This document shows positions 52,729-63,100 of a stretch of 64,000 nt of DNA, piece by piece. Below the pieces are notes generated by a model. That model was not told the origin of the DNA. It was given only the letters and a program-made list of their open reading frames with translations, and did no database searches. A program made the position numbers and the translations under genes. Position 1 is the stretch's first letter, and each line of letters begins with the position of its first letter. This DNA is from Corynebacterium sanguinis. Lineage in GTDB: Bacteria > Actinomycetota > Actinomycetes > Mycobacteriales > Mycobacteriaceae. Where the stretch lies: contig NZ_CP038157.1 in assembly GCF_007641235.1 (NCBI RefSeq), forward strand, positions 310,001-374,000, given 5' to 3'.

Positions 52729-54243
52729 ATGAGTTCAACGAAACCGGATTTGACCACGACCGCGGGCCGTCTCCACGACCTTCGCAACCGCCTGGAGGAA
52801 GCGCAGGCGCCGGTCGGCCGTGACGCGATTGAGAAGGTCCACGCCGCGGGCCAGTCCACCGCCCGCGAGCGGGTGGAAAAGCTGCTGGATCCCGGTAGCT
52901 TCGTTGAAACGGACGCGCTGGCCCGCCACCGCGTCGAGGCCTACAAGATGGATCGCACCAAGCCCGCCACCGACGGCGTGGTCACGGGCTACGGGCTTAT
53001 CGACGGCCGCCGGGTCTGCGTGTTCTCCCAAGACCCCACCATCTTCGACGGAGCGCTCGGCGAGGTGACCGCGGAGAAGATCCTCAAGATCTACGACCTG
53101 GCTACTAAGACGGGCGTGCCGCTGGTCGGGATTTACGATTCCGCAGGCCCGCGCATGGCCGAGGGCATTGTCGCCGGCGCGATGCAAGCCAAGATCCTGC
53201 GCGCCGCCACCGCCGCCTCGGGCCTGATCCCCCAGATCGCTGTGGTGGCTGGGCCGACGTCGTCTCTGGCGTCGATTAGCGTGCCGCTCGCGGACCTGGC
53301 GATCATGGTTGATCGCGCAACCCTGCACCTTGTGGATCCGGAGATTGTGACCAAGGTGTCCGGAACCGAGGCCACCGCGCAATCCATCGGCGGGGCGACC
53401 GTCCACGCCGCGACGACGGGGCTGGCGCAGCTGACCACGTCCACCGATGAGGACGCGGTGCAGCTCGCCCGCGACGTCATCGGGTTCCTGCCGACGAACA
53501 ACCGCGCCGCCTCCCCCGTCGGCGACAACCCGCAGCCTGGCGAAACGGACCTCGACGCCTTCATGCCCGACGACGAGAGCGCGGCCTACGACGTGCTCGA
53601 CATCATCGCGGCAATCACCGACGGCGATTTCCTCGAGCTGGGCGCCGCGCACGCCGACAACATCGTGACCGGTTTCGCCCGCGTCGGCGGCCGCGCGGTG
53701 GGCATCGTGGCCAACCAGCCGTCCGTCCTCGCGGGCTGCCTCACCAACGACGCCGCCATCAAGGCCGCGCGCTTTATCCGCACCTGCGATGCGTTCAACT
53801 TGCCACTGGTCCTCCTCGTGGACTCGCCGGGCTTCGTGCCCTCGATCGAGGAAGAAAAGTCCGGCGTGATCACGCGCGCCGCGTCCCTGGCGTACGCCTT
53901 CGCCGAGGCCCAGGTGGGCACGATCACCGTGGTCACACGCAAGGCCATCGGCCCCTCGTACACGCTCATGGGCGCCAAGGACCTCGGTGCTGACCTCGTC
54001 TTCGCCTGGCCCACGGCGCAAATCGCGCTTGCCGACGCCCCCACCGCCGCCGCGGCCCTCGCCACGGACGCGGAGACCTACGCCGCGGAGAACCTCAACC
54101 CCTACGTGGCCACCGAGCGCGGCCTGGTCGACGCGGTCATCGAGCCGTCTACCACCCGCGCCCGTATCCTCGAAGGCCTGCGCCTGCTTGAGCGCAAGGT
54201 GGTTTACCCGCCCGCCAAGAAGCACGGCAACATCCCGCTGTAA
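52729..54243 (+). CDS. accD2: Acyl-CoA carboxylase beta-type subunit AccD2 (DtsR2)
   Basis: A 504-residue carboxyltransferase-fold protein, homologous to AccD1 over its length (FETDALARHR-like VETDALARHRVE, FSQDPTIFDGALGEV, and the end PAKKHGNIPL). The first oxyanion-hole motif, GACAGGNAY in AccD1, is here AGPTSSLAS. The second, [13 protein letters not shown], is GPSYTLMGAKDLG. It therefore lacks the Gly pair that stabilises the CoA enolate. In C. glutamicum AccD2 works with AccD3 and AccE in the long-chain acyl-CoA carboxylase for mycolic acid synthesis, as I recall. It is followed 15 nt later by accE. Confidence 0.88.
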   Translation: MSSTKPDLTTTAGRLHDLRNRLEEAQAPVGRDAIEKVHAAGQSTARERVEKLLDPGSFVETDALARHRVEAYKMDRTKPATDGVVTGYGLIDGRRVCVFSQDPTIFDGALGEVTAEKILKIYDLATKTGVPLVGIYDSAGPRMAEGIVAGAMQAKILRAATAASGLIPQIAVVAGPTSSLASISVPLADLAIMVDRATLHLVDPEIVTKVSGTEATAQSIGGATVHAATTGLAQLTTSTDEDAVQLARDVIGFLPTNNRAASPVGDNPQPGETDLDAFMPDDESAAYDVLDIIAAITDGDFLELGAAHADNIVTGFARVGGRAVGIVANQPSVLAGCLTNDAAIKAARFIRTCDAFNLPLVLLVDSPGFVPSIEEEKSGVITRAASLAYAFAEAQVGTITVVTRKAIGPSYTLMGAKDLGADLVFAWPTAQIALADAPTAAAALATDAETYAAENLNPYVATERGLVDAVIEPSTTRARILEGLRLLERKVVYPPAKKHGNIPL

Positions 54244-54258
54244 AAGGAGACTTTCTCG

Positions 54259-54456
54259 ATGGACATCACCGTGATCAAGGGCAACCCCACGGACGACGAG
54301 CTCACCGCGCTGACGATGGTGCTCGCGGACCTGCAGGCCGCAGCCACCAACGCCCAGAACCCGGGCGAGCGCAATCTGTGGGGCAGCCACGGCACCCCGC
54401 TGCACCCCCGCCCCCTGTTTAACCCGGGCGCGTTTTCCAACGTCACCTACTTCTGA
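54259..54456 (+). CDS. accE: Acyl-CoA carboxylase epsilon subunit AccE
   Basis: A 65-residue small subunit found only in actinobacterial carboxylases, where it bridges the AccA/BC and AccD subunits. The pattern is typical: ITVIKGNPTDDELTALTMVL, then an alanine-rich helix, and a tail with LWGSHGTPLHPRP. AAAAGGAG precedes the ATG. Its TGA overlaps the ATG of maf (TGATG). Confidence 0.85.
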   Translation: MDITVIKGNPTDDELTALTMVLADLQAAATNAQNPGERNLWGSHGTPLHPRPLFNPGAFSNVTYF

Positions 54457-55049
54457 TGCGACTCGTTCTCGCCTCCCAGTCGCCGTCGCGGCGGATGCTG
54501 CTGGAAAACGCAGGCGTGCGCCCCGTGATCCACCCGGCGCACATCGATGAGGACGCGCTGCTTGCCGCCTCCACCGCCGGGCCTGCCGACACCGTCACCG
54601 CCCTCGCCCGCGCGAAAGCGGCAGCGGTCGCGTCCCAGTACCCCGGCGACGTGATCATCGGCTGCGATTCCATGCTGCTTCTCGACGGCCAGCTCCAAGG
54701 CAAACCCCACTCGATTGAGGCCACGGTTGCGCGGTGGCGCGCCCAGCGCGGCAAAACCGCCCAGTTGATTACCGGCCACGCCGTGCACTACCAGGGCCAA
54801 TGGGTGACAGAGAGCGTTGCCACCACCATCGCCTTCGGCCAGGTCTCGGATGCCGATATCGAGGCCTACGCGCGCTCGGGCGAGCCGCTCGAGTGCGCCG
54901 GGGCCTTTACCCTGGAGGCCCTGGGCAGCTGGTTCATCGACTCCATCGAGGGCGATCCCTCGAGCGTGATTGGCCTGTCCATGCCGCTGCTGCGCCGCGC
55001 CCTGTACTCCTTCGGGCTGTCCGCGTCGCAGTTCTGGGCTGGGAAATAG
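54456..55049 (+). CDS. maf: Maf-family nucleotide pyrophosphatase
   Basis: A 197-residue nucleoside triphosphate pyrophosphatase that hydrolyses non-canonical or modified dTTP/UTP/CTP. The hallmark N-terminus is RLVLASQSPSRRMLLENAG, followed by VIIGCDSMLLLDGQLQGKP, ITGHAVHY, and then AGAFTLEALGSWFIDSIEGDPSSVIGLSM. It is co-transcribed with accD2-accE, as in other corynebacteria from memory. Confidence 0.93.
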   Translation: MRLVLASQSPSRRMLLENAGVRPVIHPAHIDEDALLAASTAGPADTVTALARAKAAAVASQYPGDVIIGCDSMLLLDGQLQGKPHSIEATVARWRAQRGKTAQLITGHAVHYQGQWVTESVATTIAFGQVSDADIEAYARSGEPLECAGAFTLEALGSWFIDSIEGDPSSVIGLSMPLLRRALYSFGLSASQFWAGK

Positions 55050-55098
55050 GCCGACGCGCTGGGCAACCGTCGCCGGACACCACGCCGCGGCGGGGCCG

Positions 55099-55170
55099 AC
55101 TGCGCAATGTGGGCTCGGCGGCTTGTCGCGGCCTGGGGTTTTGCCGTTACGTCACGCCAGATTGCGCAGT
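55099..55170 (-). repeat. CCCCAGG intergenic element with GCGCAAT arms, copy F (short form)
   Basis: The arm actgcgcaat (55099-55108) and a perfect inverted copy attgcgcagt (55161-55170) enclose a core that reads aaaaccccagg on the minus strand. It lacks the middle arm seen in copies A-D and spans 72 bp. It lies between maf and the co-directional DUF3151 gene. Confidence 0.65.
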
Positions 55171-55259
55171 CCAAACTATGCGGACGTGGGCTTAAGCATG
55201 CAGCGCACCCTCCTTCATGCCCACCCACGTCTGGCAACCACTCGGGTAGCCTGACAGCC

Positions 55260-55655
55260 ATGGAAATCAACGACATGCTTGCCCCGCCGCCCGTCCACCT
55301 GCCCGAGGACCCCGCAGACAACCTCGACCTGCTCGACCGCGAGACCGCGCTGTCGCATCCGGAGTCGCCGGCGGTGTGGGCTGCCCGTGCCGCCGTCGAA
55401 CTCACGGACGGCGACGTGCTCATCGCCTACGCTTACGCGCGCACCGGCTACCACCGCTCGCTGGATCGGCTTCGCGCCAACGGCTGGAAGGGGTGGGGCC
55501 CGGTGCCCGCCAGCCACGCCCCGAACCGCGGGGTGCTCAAGGCGATCGCCATGCTGGCGTTGGCCTCCGAAGCAATTGGCGACACCGACGAGTACGACCG
55601 GTGCCGCCAGATGCTCAGCGACGCTGATCCGGGAAGCGTCGATAAGCTGCTGTAA
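55260..55655 (+). CDS. DUF3151 protein
   Basis: A 131-residue actinobacterial protein: MLAPPPVHLPEDPADNLDLL at the start, then VWAARAAVELTDGDVLIAYA, YHRSLDRLRANGWKGWGPVP and NRGVLKAIAMLALASEAIG. The LPEDPA start and the GWKGxGPVPxxHxPNRG motif define DUF3151. All-helical, cytosolic, function unknown. An internal ATG six codons in is an alternative start. Confidence 0.85.
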   Translation: MEINDMLAPPPVHLPEDPADNLDLLDRETALSHPESPAVWAARAAVELTDGDVLIAYAYARTGYHRSLDRLRANGWKGWGPVPASHAPNRGVLKAIAMLALASEAIGDTDEYDRCRQMLSDADPGSVDKLL

Positions 55656-55664
55656 AGCTCTTAC

Positions 55665-56729
55665 TTACGCGGAGTGCTTCTCCTCCACGCGCTTGATGGC
55701 TTCCTCAGCCACTAGGTCCTGGATGCCCATGTGCAGCTCGGAGGTGAAGCCGACGCAGGAGCAGTTGATCTCGCCGAGGACGTAGGTGTCCTTGCCACTG
55801 TGATCGTCGTCGGCAAGCATGAAGTCGGCGGTCCAGATCAGCGGGATGTTGTCGCCGCCGAGCTTCTCCGCGATCACCGGACGGGCTGCGGCGAACATGT
55901 CGACGAGTTCCTGCCACTCCTCCGGCTTGTTGTAGGTGTACTTCGCGCCGGAGAACAAGGTTGCGGAGAACGCGTCGCCACCCTCAGCCGGCTTCTTGTG
56001 CACGACGAAGACCGGGTGCGGGCCAACGAGCAGGATGCGGATTTCGCCCTCGACGATGCGCGGCAGGAAGCGCATGTCCACGAGCATGCCGTTGTCGCCG
56101 ACGATGTACTGGTCACAGAAGTCCATGAACTCGCCCAGCTCGCGCTCCTCAGTGTGGTTGTCCACGGCCTCGGTGCACTTGAGCTTGGTGTCGAGCGGCA
56201 GCGCGGTGCCCGGCTCAATGGAGGCGGCCAGGTCCTTGTCGGCGAGGCGCACGCGCCAGATGCCGGAGCCGGTGGAGCCGCGGTTCTGCTTCAGCACGCG
56301 CTCGCCGTAGGACAGGGAGACCGGGAAGGTCTTGTGGAAGTCCTCCACGTTGTAGTAGGCGGCGGTGTCAGAGGGGACCAGGTCGGTGTCGTTGAGCTTG
56401 ACCAGCGCGTCCTTAGCGCCGTAGGAGATCATCTCCTCCGGGGTGGACATGCCCACCAGGCCGGCGTCGGAGAGGCGGGACAGAAGCTCGAAGTAGCCCT
56501 TCTCACCGCCCGGGATGTTGCCGGGGTTGACGCGGGAGATGTAAGCGTCGAAATTCTCGGAAACGTAGGTGAACAGGTCCTCGGTCCACTCGGGGCGGAA
56601 GAAGACGACCTCGGCGTTCCAGCCCTTTTCCTTAATCGAGTTGACGATGGGCATGGTGTCTTTGCGGTGGCCGTCGATGTACTTGTCGGAACCGCCTTCG
56701 ACCTCGAAAACGACGATTGCTTTGTGCAT
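55665..56729 (-). CDS. Cj0069-like ATP-grasp protein
   Basis: A 354-residue protein with an ATP-grasp-like plan. The N-terminal domain has KAIVVFEVEGGSDKYIDGHR, then ISRVNPGNIPGGEKGYF, the nucleotide-binding stretch RVLKQNRGSTGSGIWRVRL and the metal-binding end WTADFMLADDD with VLGEINCSCVGFTSE. AGGAGA precedes the ATG before HKAIVVF; the upstream extension of the frame lacks a ribosome site. The family is annotated Cj0069 and has no known substrate. It runs convergent to DUF3151 and divergent from the rhodanese. Confidence 0.75.
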   Translation of the reverse strand: MHKAIVVFEVEGGSDKYIDGHRKDTMPIVNSIKEKGWNAEVVFFRPEWTEDLFTYVSENFDAYISRVNPGNIPGGEKGYFELLSRLSDAGLVGMSTPEEMISYGAKDALVKLNDTDLVPSDTAAYYNVEDFHKTFPVSLSYGERVLKQNRGSTGSGIWRVRLADKDLAASIEPGTALPLDTKLKCTEAVDNHTEERELGEFMDFCDQYIVGDNGMLVDMRFLPRIVEGEIRILLVGPHPVFVVHKKPAEGGDAFSATLFSGAKYTYNKPEEWQELVDMFAAARPVIAEKLGGDNIPLIWTADFMLADDDHSGKDTYVLGEINCSCVGFTSELHMGIQDLVAEEAIKRVEEKHSA

Positions 56730-56908
56730 TGCGAACTCTCCTGACGCATGGGTGTTTACGACTTTGACGATATGTGTAAAATGCCCGTTACGCTGGGCAA
56801 GCTTGTCCGCAAGTGACAAACGTCACATTGCAGGGGGTGGCGCCGGGACCGTCGGCGACGCGGGTATGGTGGAACCCTGATACGAACGCGCCCGAGGAAA
56901 GGTACCGC

Positions 56909-57766
56909 ATGGGCATCGAGCATGACCCGCACCCGCTGTTCCAAGAGTTCGCCCACCCCGAAAAGTTCGTCTCCGCCGCGTGGCTGTCCGCGCGCCTCGG
57001 CGTCGACGGGCTGAAAGTCGTCGAGTCCGACGAGGACGCCTTCCTGTACGACATCGGCCACATCCCTGGTGCGCTGCGCATCGATTGGCGCCGCGACCTC
57101 AACGACCCCGTGCGCCGCGACTTCATCGACGGCGCCGCCTTCGCCGAGCTGATGGGCTCGCGCGGCATCTCGCGCGAGGACACCGTCGTCGTTTACGGCG
57201 ACAGCGCCAACTGGTGGGCCTCCTACACCGCGTGGATCTTCGAGCTCTTCGGCCACCCCGATGTCCGGCTTCTCGACGGCGGCCGCGACGCCTGGATGGG
57301 CGAAGAACGCGACACCTCCTTCGCCGTGCCGAGCTACCCCGCGGTCACCTACCCCGTGGTCGAGCGCGACGACTCTAAGATCCGGACCTTCGTCGCCGGC
57401 GTGCGTGAATCGCCCTCGCTGCAGCTTATCGACGCCCGCACGCCCGACGAGTTCTCCGGCACCGCGAACGTTGGCTCCGCATCGTGTCTGCGCAGCGGGC
57501 ACATCCCGGGCGCGGTCAACATCCCGTGGGGCGAAGCCGTCCACCCCAACGCGCGCTTTAAGTGCCGCGCGGACATCGAGGCAGCGTACGCGCAGTTCGA
57601 CCCCGAAGAAGAAACGGTGACCTACTGCAACCTCGGGGCCGCCGCGGCGCACACGTGGTACACGCTGCGCCACGCGCTCGGGTTTGAGCACGCATCGTTA
57701 TATGACGGCTCGTGGGCGGAGTGGGGCAACCTCGTCGGGGTTCCGATCGCCCGCGACGAGGCGTAG
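56909..57766 (+). CDS. thtR: Thiosulfate sulfurtransferase (tandem rhodanese)
   Basis: A 285-residue two-domain rhodanese. The inactive N-terminal domain spans about 20-140 (GHIPGALRIDWRRDLND, VVVYGDSANWWA). The C-terminal active domain spans about 160-280 (IDARTPDEFSG, SGHIPGAVNIPWGE) with the catalytic loop TYCNLGAAAAHTW. The nucleophilic Cys is present. The loop has small residues where many SseA enzymes have R-S-S, so the sulfur donor could differ. AGGAAAGG precedes the ATG. The gene adjoins accBC, as thtR does in C. glutamicum from memory. Confidence 0.88.
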   Translation: MGIEHDPHPLFQEFAHPEKFVSAAWLSARLGVDGLKVVESDEDAFLYDIGHIPGALRIDWRRDLNDPVRRDFIDGAAFAELMGSRGISREDTVVVYGDSANWWASYTAWIFELFGHPDVRLLDGGRDAWMGEERDTSFAVPSYPAVTYPVVERDDSKIRTFVAGVRESPSLQLIDARTPDEFSGTANVGSASCLRSGHIPGAVNIPWGEAVHPNARFKCRADIEAAYAQFDPEEETVTYCNLGAAAAHTWYTLRHALGFEHASLYDGSWAEWGNLVGVPIARDEA

Positions 57767-57795
57767 GGCAGAAAGTTCGCTAGAGCTAAATTCTC

Positions 57796-57801
57796 TATAA
57801 T
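57796..57801 (+). promoter_or_regulatory. Consensus -10 box (TATAAT) upstream of accBC
   Basis: A perfect TATAAT lies about 105 nt before the accBC GTG. A -35 is not obvious; ttcgctag sits near the expected place. The resulting leader of about 95 nt has no start codon with a ribosome site of its own. Confidence 0.5.
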
Positions 57802-57903
57802 GGGCGCAGGTTGTAACATTCAAGCGCGCGTTGTGGCTATACCTAGTTGAACAGCTATTGCCTATTACGTTTATAAATTCGCAGTAAGGACGGAATCGAA
57901 CTC

Positions 57904-59661
57904 GTGTCTCAGTTGAAGAAGGTACTCGTCGCCAACCGCGGTGAAATTGCCGTCCGCGTCATTCGCGCGGCCAAGGACGCTGGCATTGCGTCCGTCGCCG
58001 TCTACGCCGGCCCGGACGCAGCAGCTCCGTTCGTCGGCATGGCCGACGAGGCTTTCGCGATCGGTGGCAACACCGCCGCCGAGTCCTACCTAGACATTGA
58101 CAAGATCCTCAAGGCGGCGGCCGATTCCGGCGCCGATTCCATCCACCCGGGCTACGGCTTCCTGTCGGAGAACGCAGAGTTCGCCCGCCGCGTGATCGAC
58201 GCCGGCTTGACCTGGATCGGCCCCTCCCCCGAGTCGATTGCCGCCCTGGGCGACAAGGTCACCGCCCGCCACATCGCCCAGGCCGCCGACGCCCCCATGG
58301 CCCCGGGCACCAAGGACCCCGTCGCCGACGCGGACGAAGTCCTCGCGTTTGCCGACGAGCACGGCCTGCCGGTGGCCATCAAGGCCGCGTTCGGTGGCGG
58401 CGGCCGCGGCATGAAGGTCGCCTACACCCGCGAGGAAATCCCCGAGCTGTTCGCCTCCGCGACGCGCGAGGCCGTCGCCGCCTTCGGCCGCGGCGAGTGC
58501 TTCGTCGAGCGCTACCTGGACAAGGCGCGCCACGTCGAGGCGCAGGTGCTGGCGGACCAGCACGGCAATGTGGTGGTCGTCGGCACGCGCGATTGCTCGT
58601 TGCAGCGCCGCTTTCAGAAGCTCGTCGAAGAGGCGCCCGCGCCGTTTTTGACCGATGAGCAGCGCGAACGCATCCACTCCTCCGCCAAGGCTATCTGCCG
58701 CGAGGCGGGTTACTACGGCGCCGGCACCGTCGAGTACCTCGTGGGCTCTGACGGCCTGATCTCGTTTTTGGAGGTCAACACGCGCCTGCAGGTCGAGCAC
58801 CCCGTCACCGAGGTCACCGCTGGTATCGACCTGGTGCGCGAGCAGTTCCGCATCGCGCAGGGTGAGAAGCTGCGCCTGAGCGAGGACCCCGCCCCGCGCG
58901 GCCACGCGATCGAGTTCCGCATCAACGGCGAGGACCCGGCCGCGAACTTCATGCCGGCTCCGGGCACCATCACCGAGTACGCCGAGCCCTCCGGCCCGGG
59001 CGTGCGCGTCGACTCCGGCGTGCGCACCGGTTCGGTCGTCGGCGGGCAGTTCGATTCCATGCTGGCCAAGCTCATCGTTTACGGCGAGACCCGCGACGAG
59101 GCCATCGAGCGCGCCAAGCGCGCGCTGTCCGAGTACACGGTCACAGGTCTGCCCACCGTCATCCCCTTCCACAAGGCAGTGCTTGACGACGCCGCGTTTA
59201 CCGGCAACGGCGAATCCTTCGACGTCTACACCCGCTGGATCGAAGAGGAGTGGGACAACCAGATCCCGCCGTACGAGGATTCCGACACAGACGCAGATGC
59301 CGACGACGCCGAGCCGAAGCGCACCTTCTCCGTGGAGGTCAACGGCCGCCGCATCGAGGTCGCTCTGCCCCACTCCCTGATCCTCGGCGGCGGACCGCGC
59401 CGCAAGACGAAGAAGCGCCGCGCCTCCGGCACCAAGGTCGCCACGTCTGGCGACGCTGTCGCGGCACCGATGCAGGGAACCGTGATCAAGGTCAACGTCT
59501 CGGAGGGTGACGAGGTCGCCGAGGGCGATGTCGTACTCATCCTCGAAGCAATGAAGATGGAAAACCCGGTTAAGGCCCACAAGTCCGGTACCGTCGCGGG
59601 CCTGGCCGCGCTCGAGGGCGGCCAGGTCAACAAGGGCGCTGTGCTGATGGAGCTGAAATAG
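57904..59661 (+). CDS. accBC: Acyl-CoA carboxylase alpha subunit AccBC (biotin carboxylase + BCCP)
   Basis: A 585-residue bifunctional subunit shared by the acyl-CoA carboxylases. The biotin carboxylase domain (1-450) shows [39 protein letters not shown] (ATP-grasp glycine loop), [16 protein letters not shown] and [16 protein letters not shown] basic linker ([13 protein letters not shown]) leads to the biotin carrier domain with EAMKMEN, the biotinyl Lys being K551. The GTG start has AAGGACGG-type spacing upstream. It supplies carboxybiotin to AccD1 and AccD2; BirA in this window modifies K551. Confidence 0.95.
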   Translation: MSQLKKVLVANRGEIAVRVIRAAKDAGIASVAVYAGPDAAAPFVGMADEAFAIGGNTAAESYLDIDKILKAAADSGADSIHPGYGFLSENAEFARRVIDAGLTWIGPSPESIAALGDKVTARHIAQAADAPMAPGTKDPVADADEVLAFADEHGLPVAIKAAFGGGGRGMKVAYTREEIPELFASATREAVAAFGRGECFVERYLDKARHVEAQVLADQHGNVVVVGTRDCSLQRRFQKLVEEAPAPFLTDEQRERIHSSAKAICREAGYYGAGTVEYLVGSDGLISFLEVNTRLQVEHPVTEVTAGIDLVREQFRIAQGEKLRLSEDPAPRGHAIEFRINGEDPAANFMPAPGTITEYAEPSGPGVRVDSGVRTGSVVGGQFDSMLAKLIVYGETRDEAIERAKRALSEYTVTGLPTVIPFHKAVLDDAAFTGNGESFDVYTRWIEEEWDNQIPPYEDSDTDADADDAEPKRTFSVEVNGRRIEVALPHSLILGGGPRRKTKKRRASGTKVATSGDAVAAPMQGTVIKVNVSEGDEVAEGDVVLILEAMKMENPVKAHKSGTVAGLAALEGGQVNKGAVLMELK

Positions 59662-59678
59662 GCACTAGGGTTGAGCGA

Positions 59679-60152
59679 ATGGAGTTCACACTGCGCCCGG
59701 CCAGCGAATCAGACCGCACCTACATCCAGCGCCTCAACTACCTCACCGAGGTGTTCGGCGACGAGTCTGCCCCGCTTGGCGAGTCCTCGCTGCACGGCGT
59801 GGCCGAGTACGTCGACCAGTGGGACCCCGAGCGCGACGGCGGAGTCATCGCGTTCGACCCCTACCGCACCCCGGCTGGCGGGGTCTGGTTGCGCTACTGG
59901 GCCACCCCCGAGCAGGGCTTTGCAAACCTCGGCCCCGACGTCCCCGAGCTTGCCATCGCCGTGGAGAACCGCTTCGCGGGCCACGCCCTCGGCACGACGC
60001 TGCTGCGCGCCGCCTGCGACCTGGCATGGGCCCAGGGGGCGCGGCGCGTGGCCCTGTTCGTAGACCCCAACAACCCTAGGGCGCGGCACCGCTATGAAAC
60101 GTTCGGGTTCCGCGACGCGCGCGCCGCTAACGTGATGGCGCTTGAGCTCTAG
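59679..60152 (+). CDS. GNAT-family N-acetyltransferase
   Basis: A 157-residue acetyltransferase: FTLRPASESDRTYIQRLNY start, the acetyl-CoA-binding motif in FAGHALGTTLLRAACDLAWA, then VALFVDPNNPRARHRYETFGF. It lies 17 nt after accBC in the same direction. Its TAG and the pyc TAG on the opposite strand share the palindrome CTAG, so the two genes overlap by 4 nt tail to tail. Substrate unknown. Confidence 0.85.
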   Translation: MEFTLRPASESDRTYIQRLNYLTEVFGDESAPLGESSLHGVAEYVDQWDPERDGGVIAFDPYRTPAGGVWLRYWATPEQGFANLGPDVPELAIAVENRFAGHALGTTLLRAACDLAWAQGARRVALFVDPNNPRARHRYETFGFRDARAANVMALEL

Positions 60153-63100
60153 CTAATGACCACCACGAGGTCGCCGCCCTCGACCTTCGTCGCCTTCGTC
60201 AGTGCGATGCGCTCGATCGTGCCGTCCTTCGGCGCGGAGATCGCGGCCTCCATCTTCATCGCCTCAATCGTGGCAACCTGGTCGCCCTCTTTGACCTCGT
60301 CGCCGACGTTAACCGTGACGTTGACAACCCCGGCGAACGGGGCAGCGACGTGGCCCGGGTTGGACGTGTCGGCCTTCTCCACCTCCGCCACCGAGGACTC
60401 CGCGCTCTCGTCGCGCACGCGCAGCGGGCGGACCTGGCCGTTGACGGTGAAGATCACCTGGCGCATGCCCTTTTCGTCGGCGTCGCCGATTGCCTCGAGT
60501 CGCACCACCAGCGGGGTCTTTTCCTCGGAGACCTCCCCGTAGTAGATGAGGTTCTCTTCGCCCTCGGTAAGCCCGTAGAAGAACGCCTTGTCGGAGAGCT
60601 GGTCGGTAATGCCGTAGGTCCGGCGGTGCTCCAGAAACTCCTCGTACTGCATGGGAAACAGCAGCTTGTCCAGCGCCTCGCGCCGCAGCTTCTCGTCGTC
60701 GGATTCCAAAGCCTCCGCAGCCTCGGCGGGGACCTCGACGGTGCGGTTGACCACGGCGCGGTCTTCAAGCGCCTTGTCGCGCAGCTCCGGCCAGCCGCCG
60801 GGCGGGGTGCCCAGCTCGCCCTGGAGGAAGCCGATGACCGACTCGGGGATGTCGAACTTGCGCGGGTTCTCGGCGAACACGTGCGGGTCCACACCCGCGC
60901 CCACGAGGTGCAGCGCGAGGTCGCCGACCACCTTCGACGACGGCGTCACCTTGGTCGGGCGCCCGAGGATCTCGTTGACCGCGGCGTAGTAGTCCTCGAT
61001 CAGCTCGAAGCGATCGCCGAGGCCCAGCGCGTTGGCCTGGGTGCGCAGGTTGGAGAGCTGGCCGCCGGGGATCTCGTGCTTGTACACGCGTCCCGTGGGG
61101 CCCGGGATGCCGGATTCAAACGGAGCGTACACCTGACGCACGGCCTCCCAGTAGGGCTCCATGTCGGAGACCGCCTCCAGCGAGAGCCCCGTGTCGCGCT
61201 CGGTGTTGGCAAACGCGGCGACGAGTGCGGACATCGAGGGCTGCGACGTGGTGCCGGCCAGCGGGGCGGAGGCGACGTCGACAACGTCGGCGCCCGCGGC
61301 GGCCGCCGCGAGGTAGGTCGCGAGCTGCCCGCCCGCCGTATCGTGCGTGTGCACGTGGATGGGCAGGTCGAAGCGCTCGCGCAGCGCGCCGACCAGCCGC
61401 GTCGCGGCGGCCGGGCGCATCAGGCCGGCCATGTCCTTAATCGCTAGCACGTGCGCCCCGGTGCCCACGATCTCCTCGGCAAGCCGCAGGTAGTAATCCA
61501 ATGTGTAGAGGTCCTCGGCCGGGTCGAGCAGGTTGCCGGAGTACGCCATCGCCACCTCGGCGACGGTGGTGTTGGTCTCCAGCACGGCGTCGATGGCCGG
61601 GCGCATCTGCGAGACGTCGTTAAGAGCGTCGAAGATGCGGAAGATGTCGATGCCGCTGCGGGCGGCCTCCGCGACGAACGCCTTGGTCACGCTGTCCGGG
61701 TACGGGGTGTAGCCGACGGTGTTGCGCCCGCGCAGCAGCATCTGCAGGTTCACGTTCGGCAGCACTTCGCGGATCTCGTCGAGACGCATCCACGGCGACT
61801 CGTGCAAGAAGCGCATGGCGACGTCGTAGGTTGCCCCGCCCCACGCCTCGACCGAGGTCAGCTGCGGGGTGAGGTGGCCGACGTGCTTCGCCGCGGCGAC
61901 GAGCGTGTTCGTGCGGATGCGCGTCGCCAAAAGCGACTGGTGCGCGTCGCGGAAGGTCGTCTCGGTGACGCCGAGTGCGGTCTGCTCGCGCAGCTTCTGC
62001 GCCCACTTTTCGGGGCCGAGCTCCAGCAGGTCGTCGCGCGAACCGCGCGGCAGATCGCCGTAGTCGCGCTCGGGCAGCTTCTTCGAAGGCGCGATGTTCG
62101 TCGGCCGCGGCCCGTTGGGCTGGTTGACGGTGACGTGGCCGACGTAGTCGAGGATGCGGCCGATCTCGTCCGCCGCCGCGGGCGCCTCCAGCAGGTGCGG
62201 GTGGTCGGCGATGAAGTTGGTGTTCACGCGCTTGTAGCGGAAGTCGGGGTCGGAAAGCAGCTCGCGCAGGAACCCGATGTTGGTGGAGACGCCCGTGACG
62301 CTGAACTCGTTGAGCGCGCGCAGCGAGCGGTCCACGGCGATCTGGAAGTCCTTGCCGCGGCAGGTCATCTTCACCAGCAAGGAATCGAAGTTGGGGGTAA
62401 TTTCGGTGCCGACGGCAACGGAGCCGTCGAGACGCACGCCCGCACCGCCCGGCGAGCGGTACCCGGTGATCAGGCCGGAGTCCGGGCGGAACCCGTTGGC
62501 GGGATCCTCGGTGGTGATGCGGCACTGCAGCGCGGCGCCCGTGATCTGCACGCTCTCCTGGTCCAGGCCGAGGTCCTCAAGCGTCGCGCCCGCCGCGATG
62601 TAGAGCTGCGAGCGCACGATGTCCACGCCCGTGACCTCCTCGGTCACGGTGTGCTCGACCTGGACGCGCGGGTTCATCTCGATGAACACGTGGTTGCCGT
62701 TCTCGTCGACGAGGAACTCGACCGTGCCTGCACCGGAGTAATTGATCTCCTTGCAGAAGCGCACCGCGTCGGCGCAGATGCGCTCGCGGTGCTCCTGCGT
62801 AATGTGCTGCGCCGGCGCGATCTCCACGACCTTCTGGTGGCGGCGCTGCAGCGAGCAGTCGCGCTCGAACAGGTGGATGACGTTGCCCGCGGAATCAGCG
62901 AGGATCTGCACCTCGATGTGCTGAGGGTTGATCACCGCGCGCTCGACGTACACCCGCGCATCACCGAAGGCCGCCTCCGCCTCACGCGAGGCTTCCGCCG
63001 CGAGCTTTTCGACGTCCTGCTCACGCTCCACGAACCTCATCCCGCGCCCACCGCCGCCCGCCACGGCCTTGACAAAGACGGGGAACTCGAACTCCTTGGC

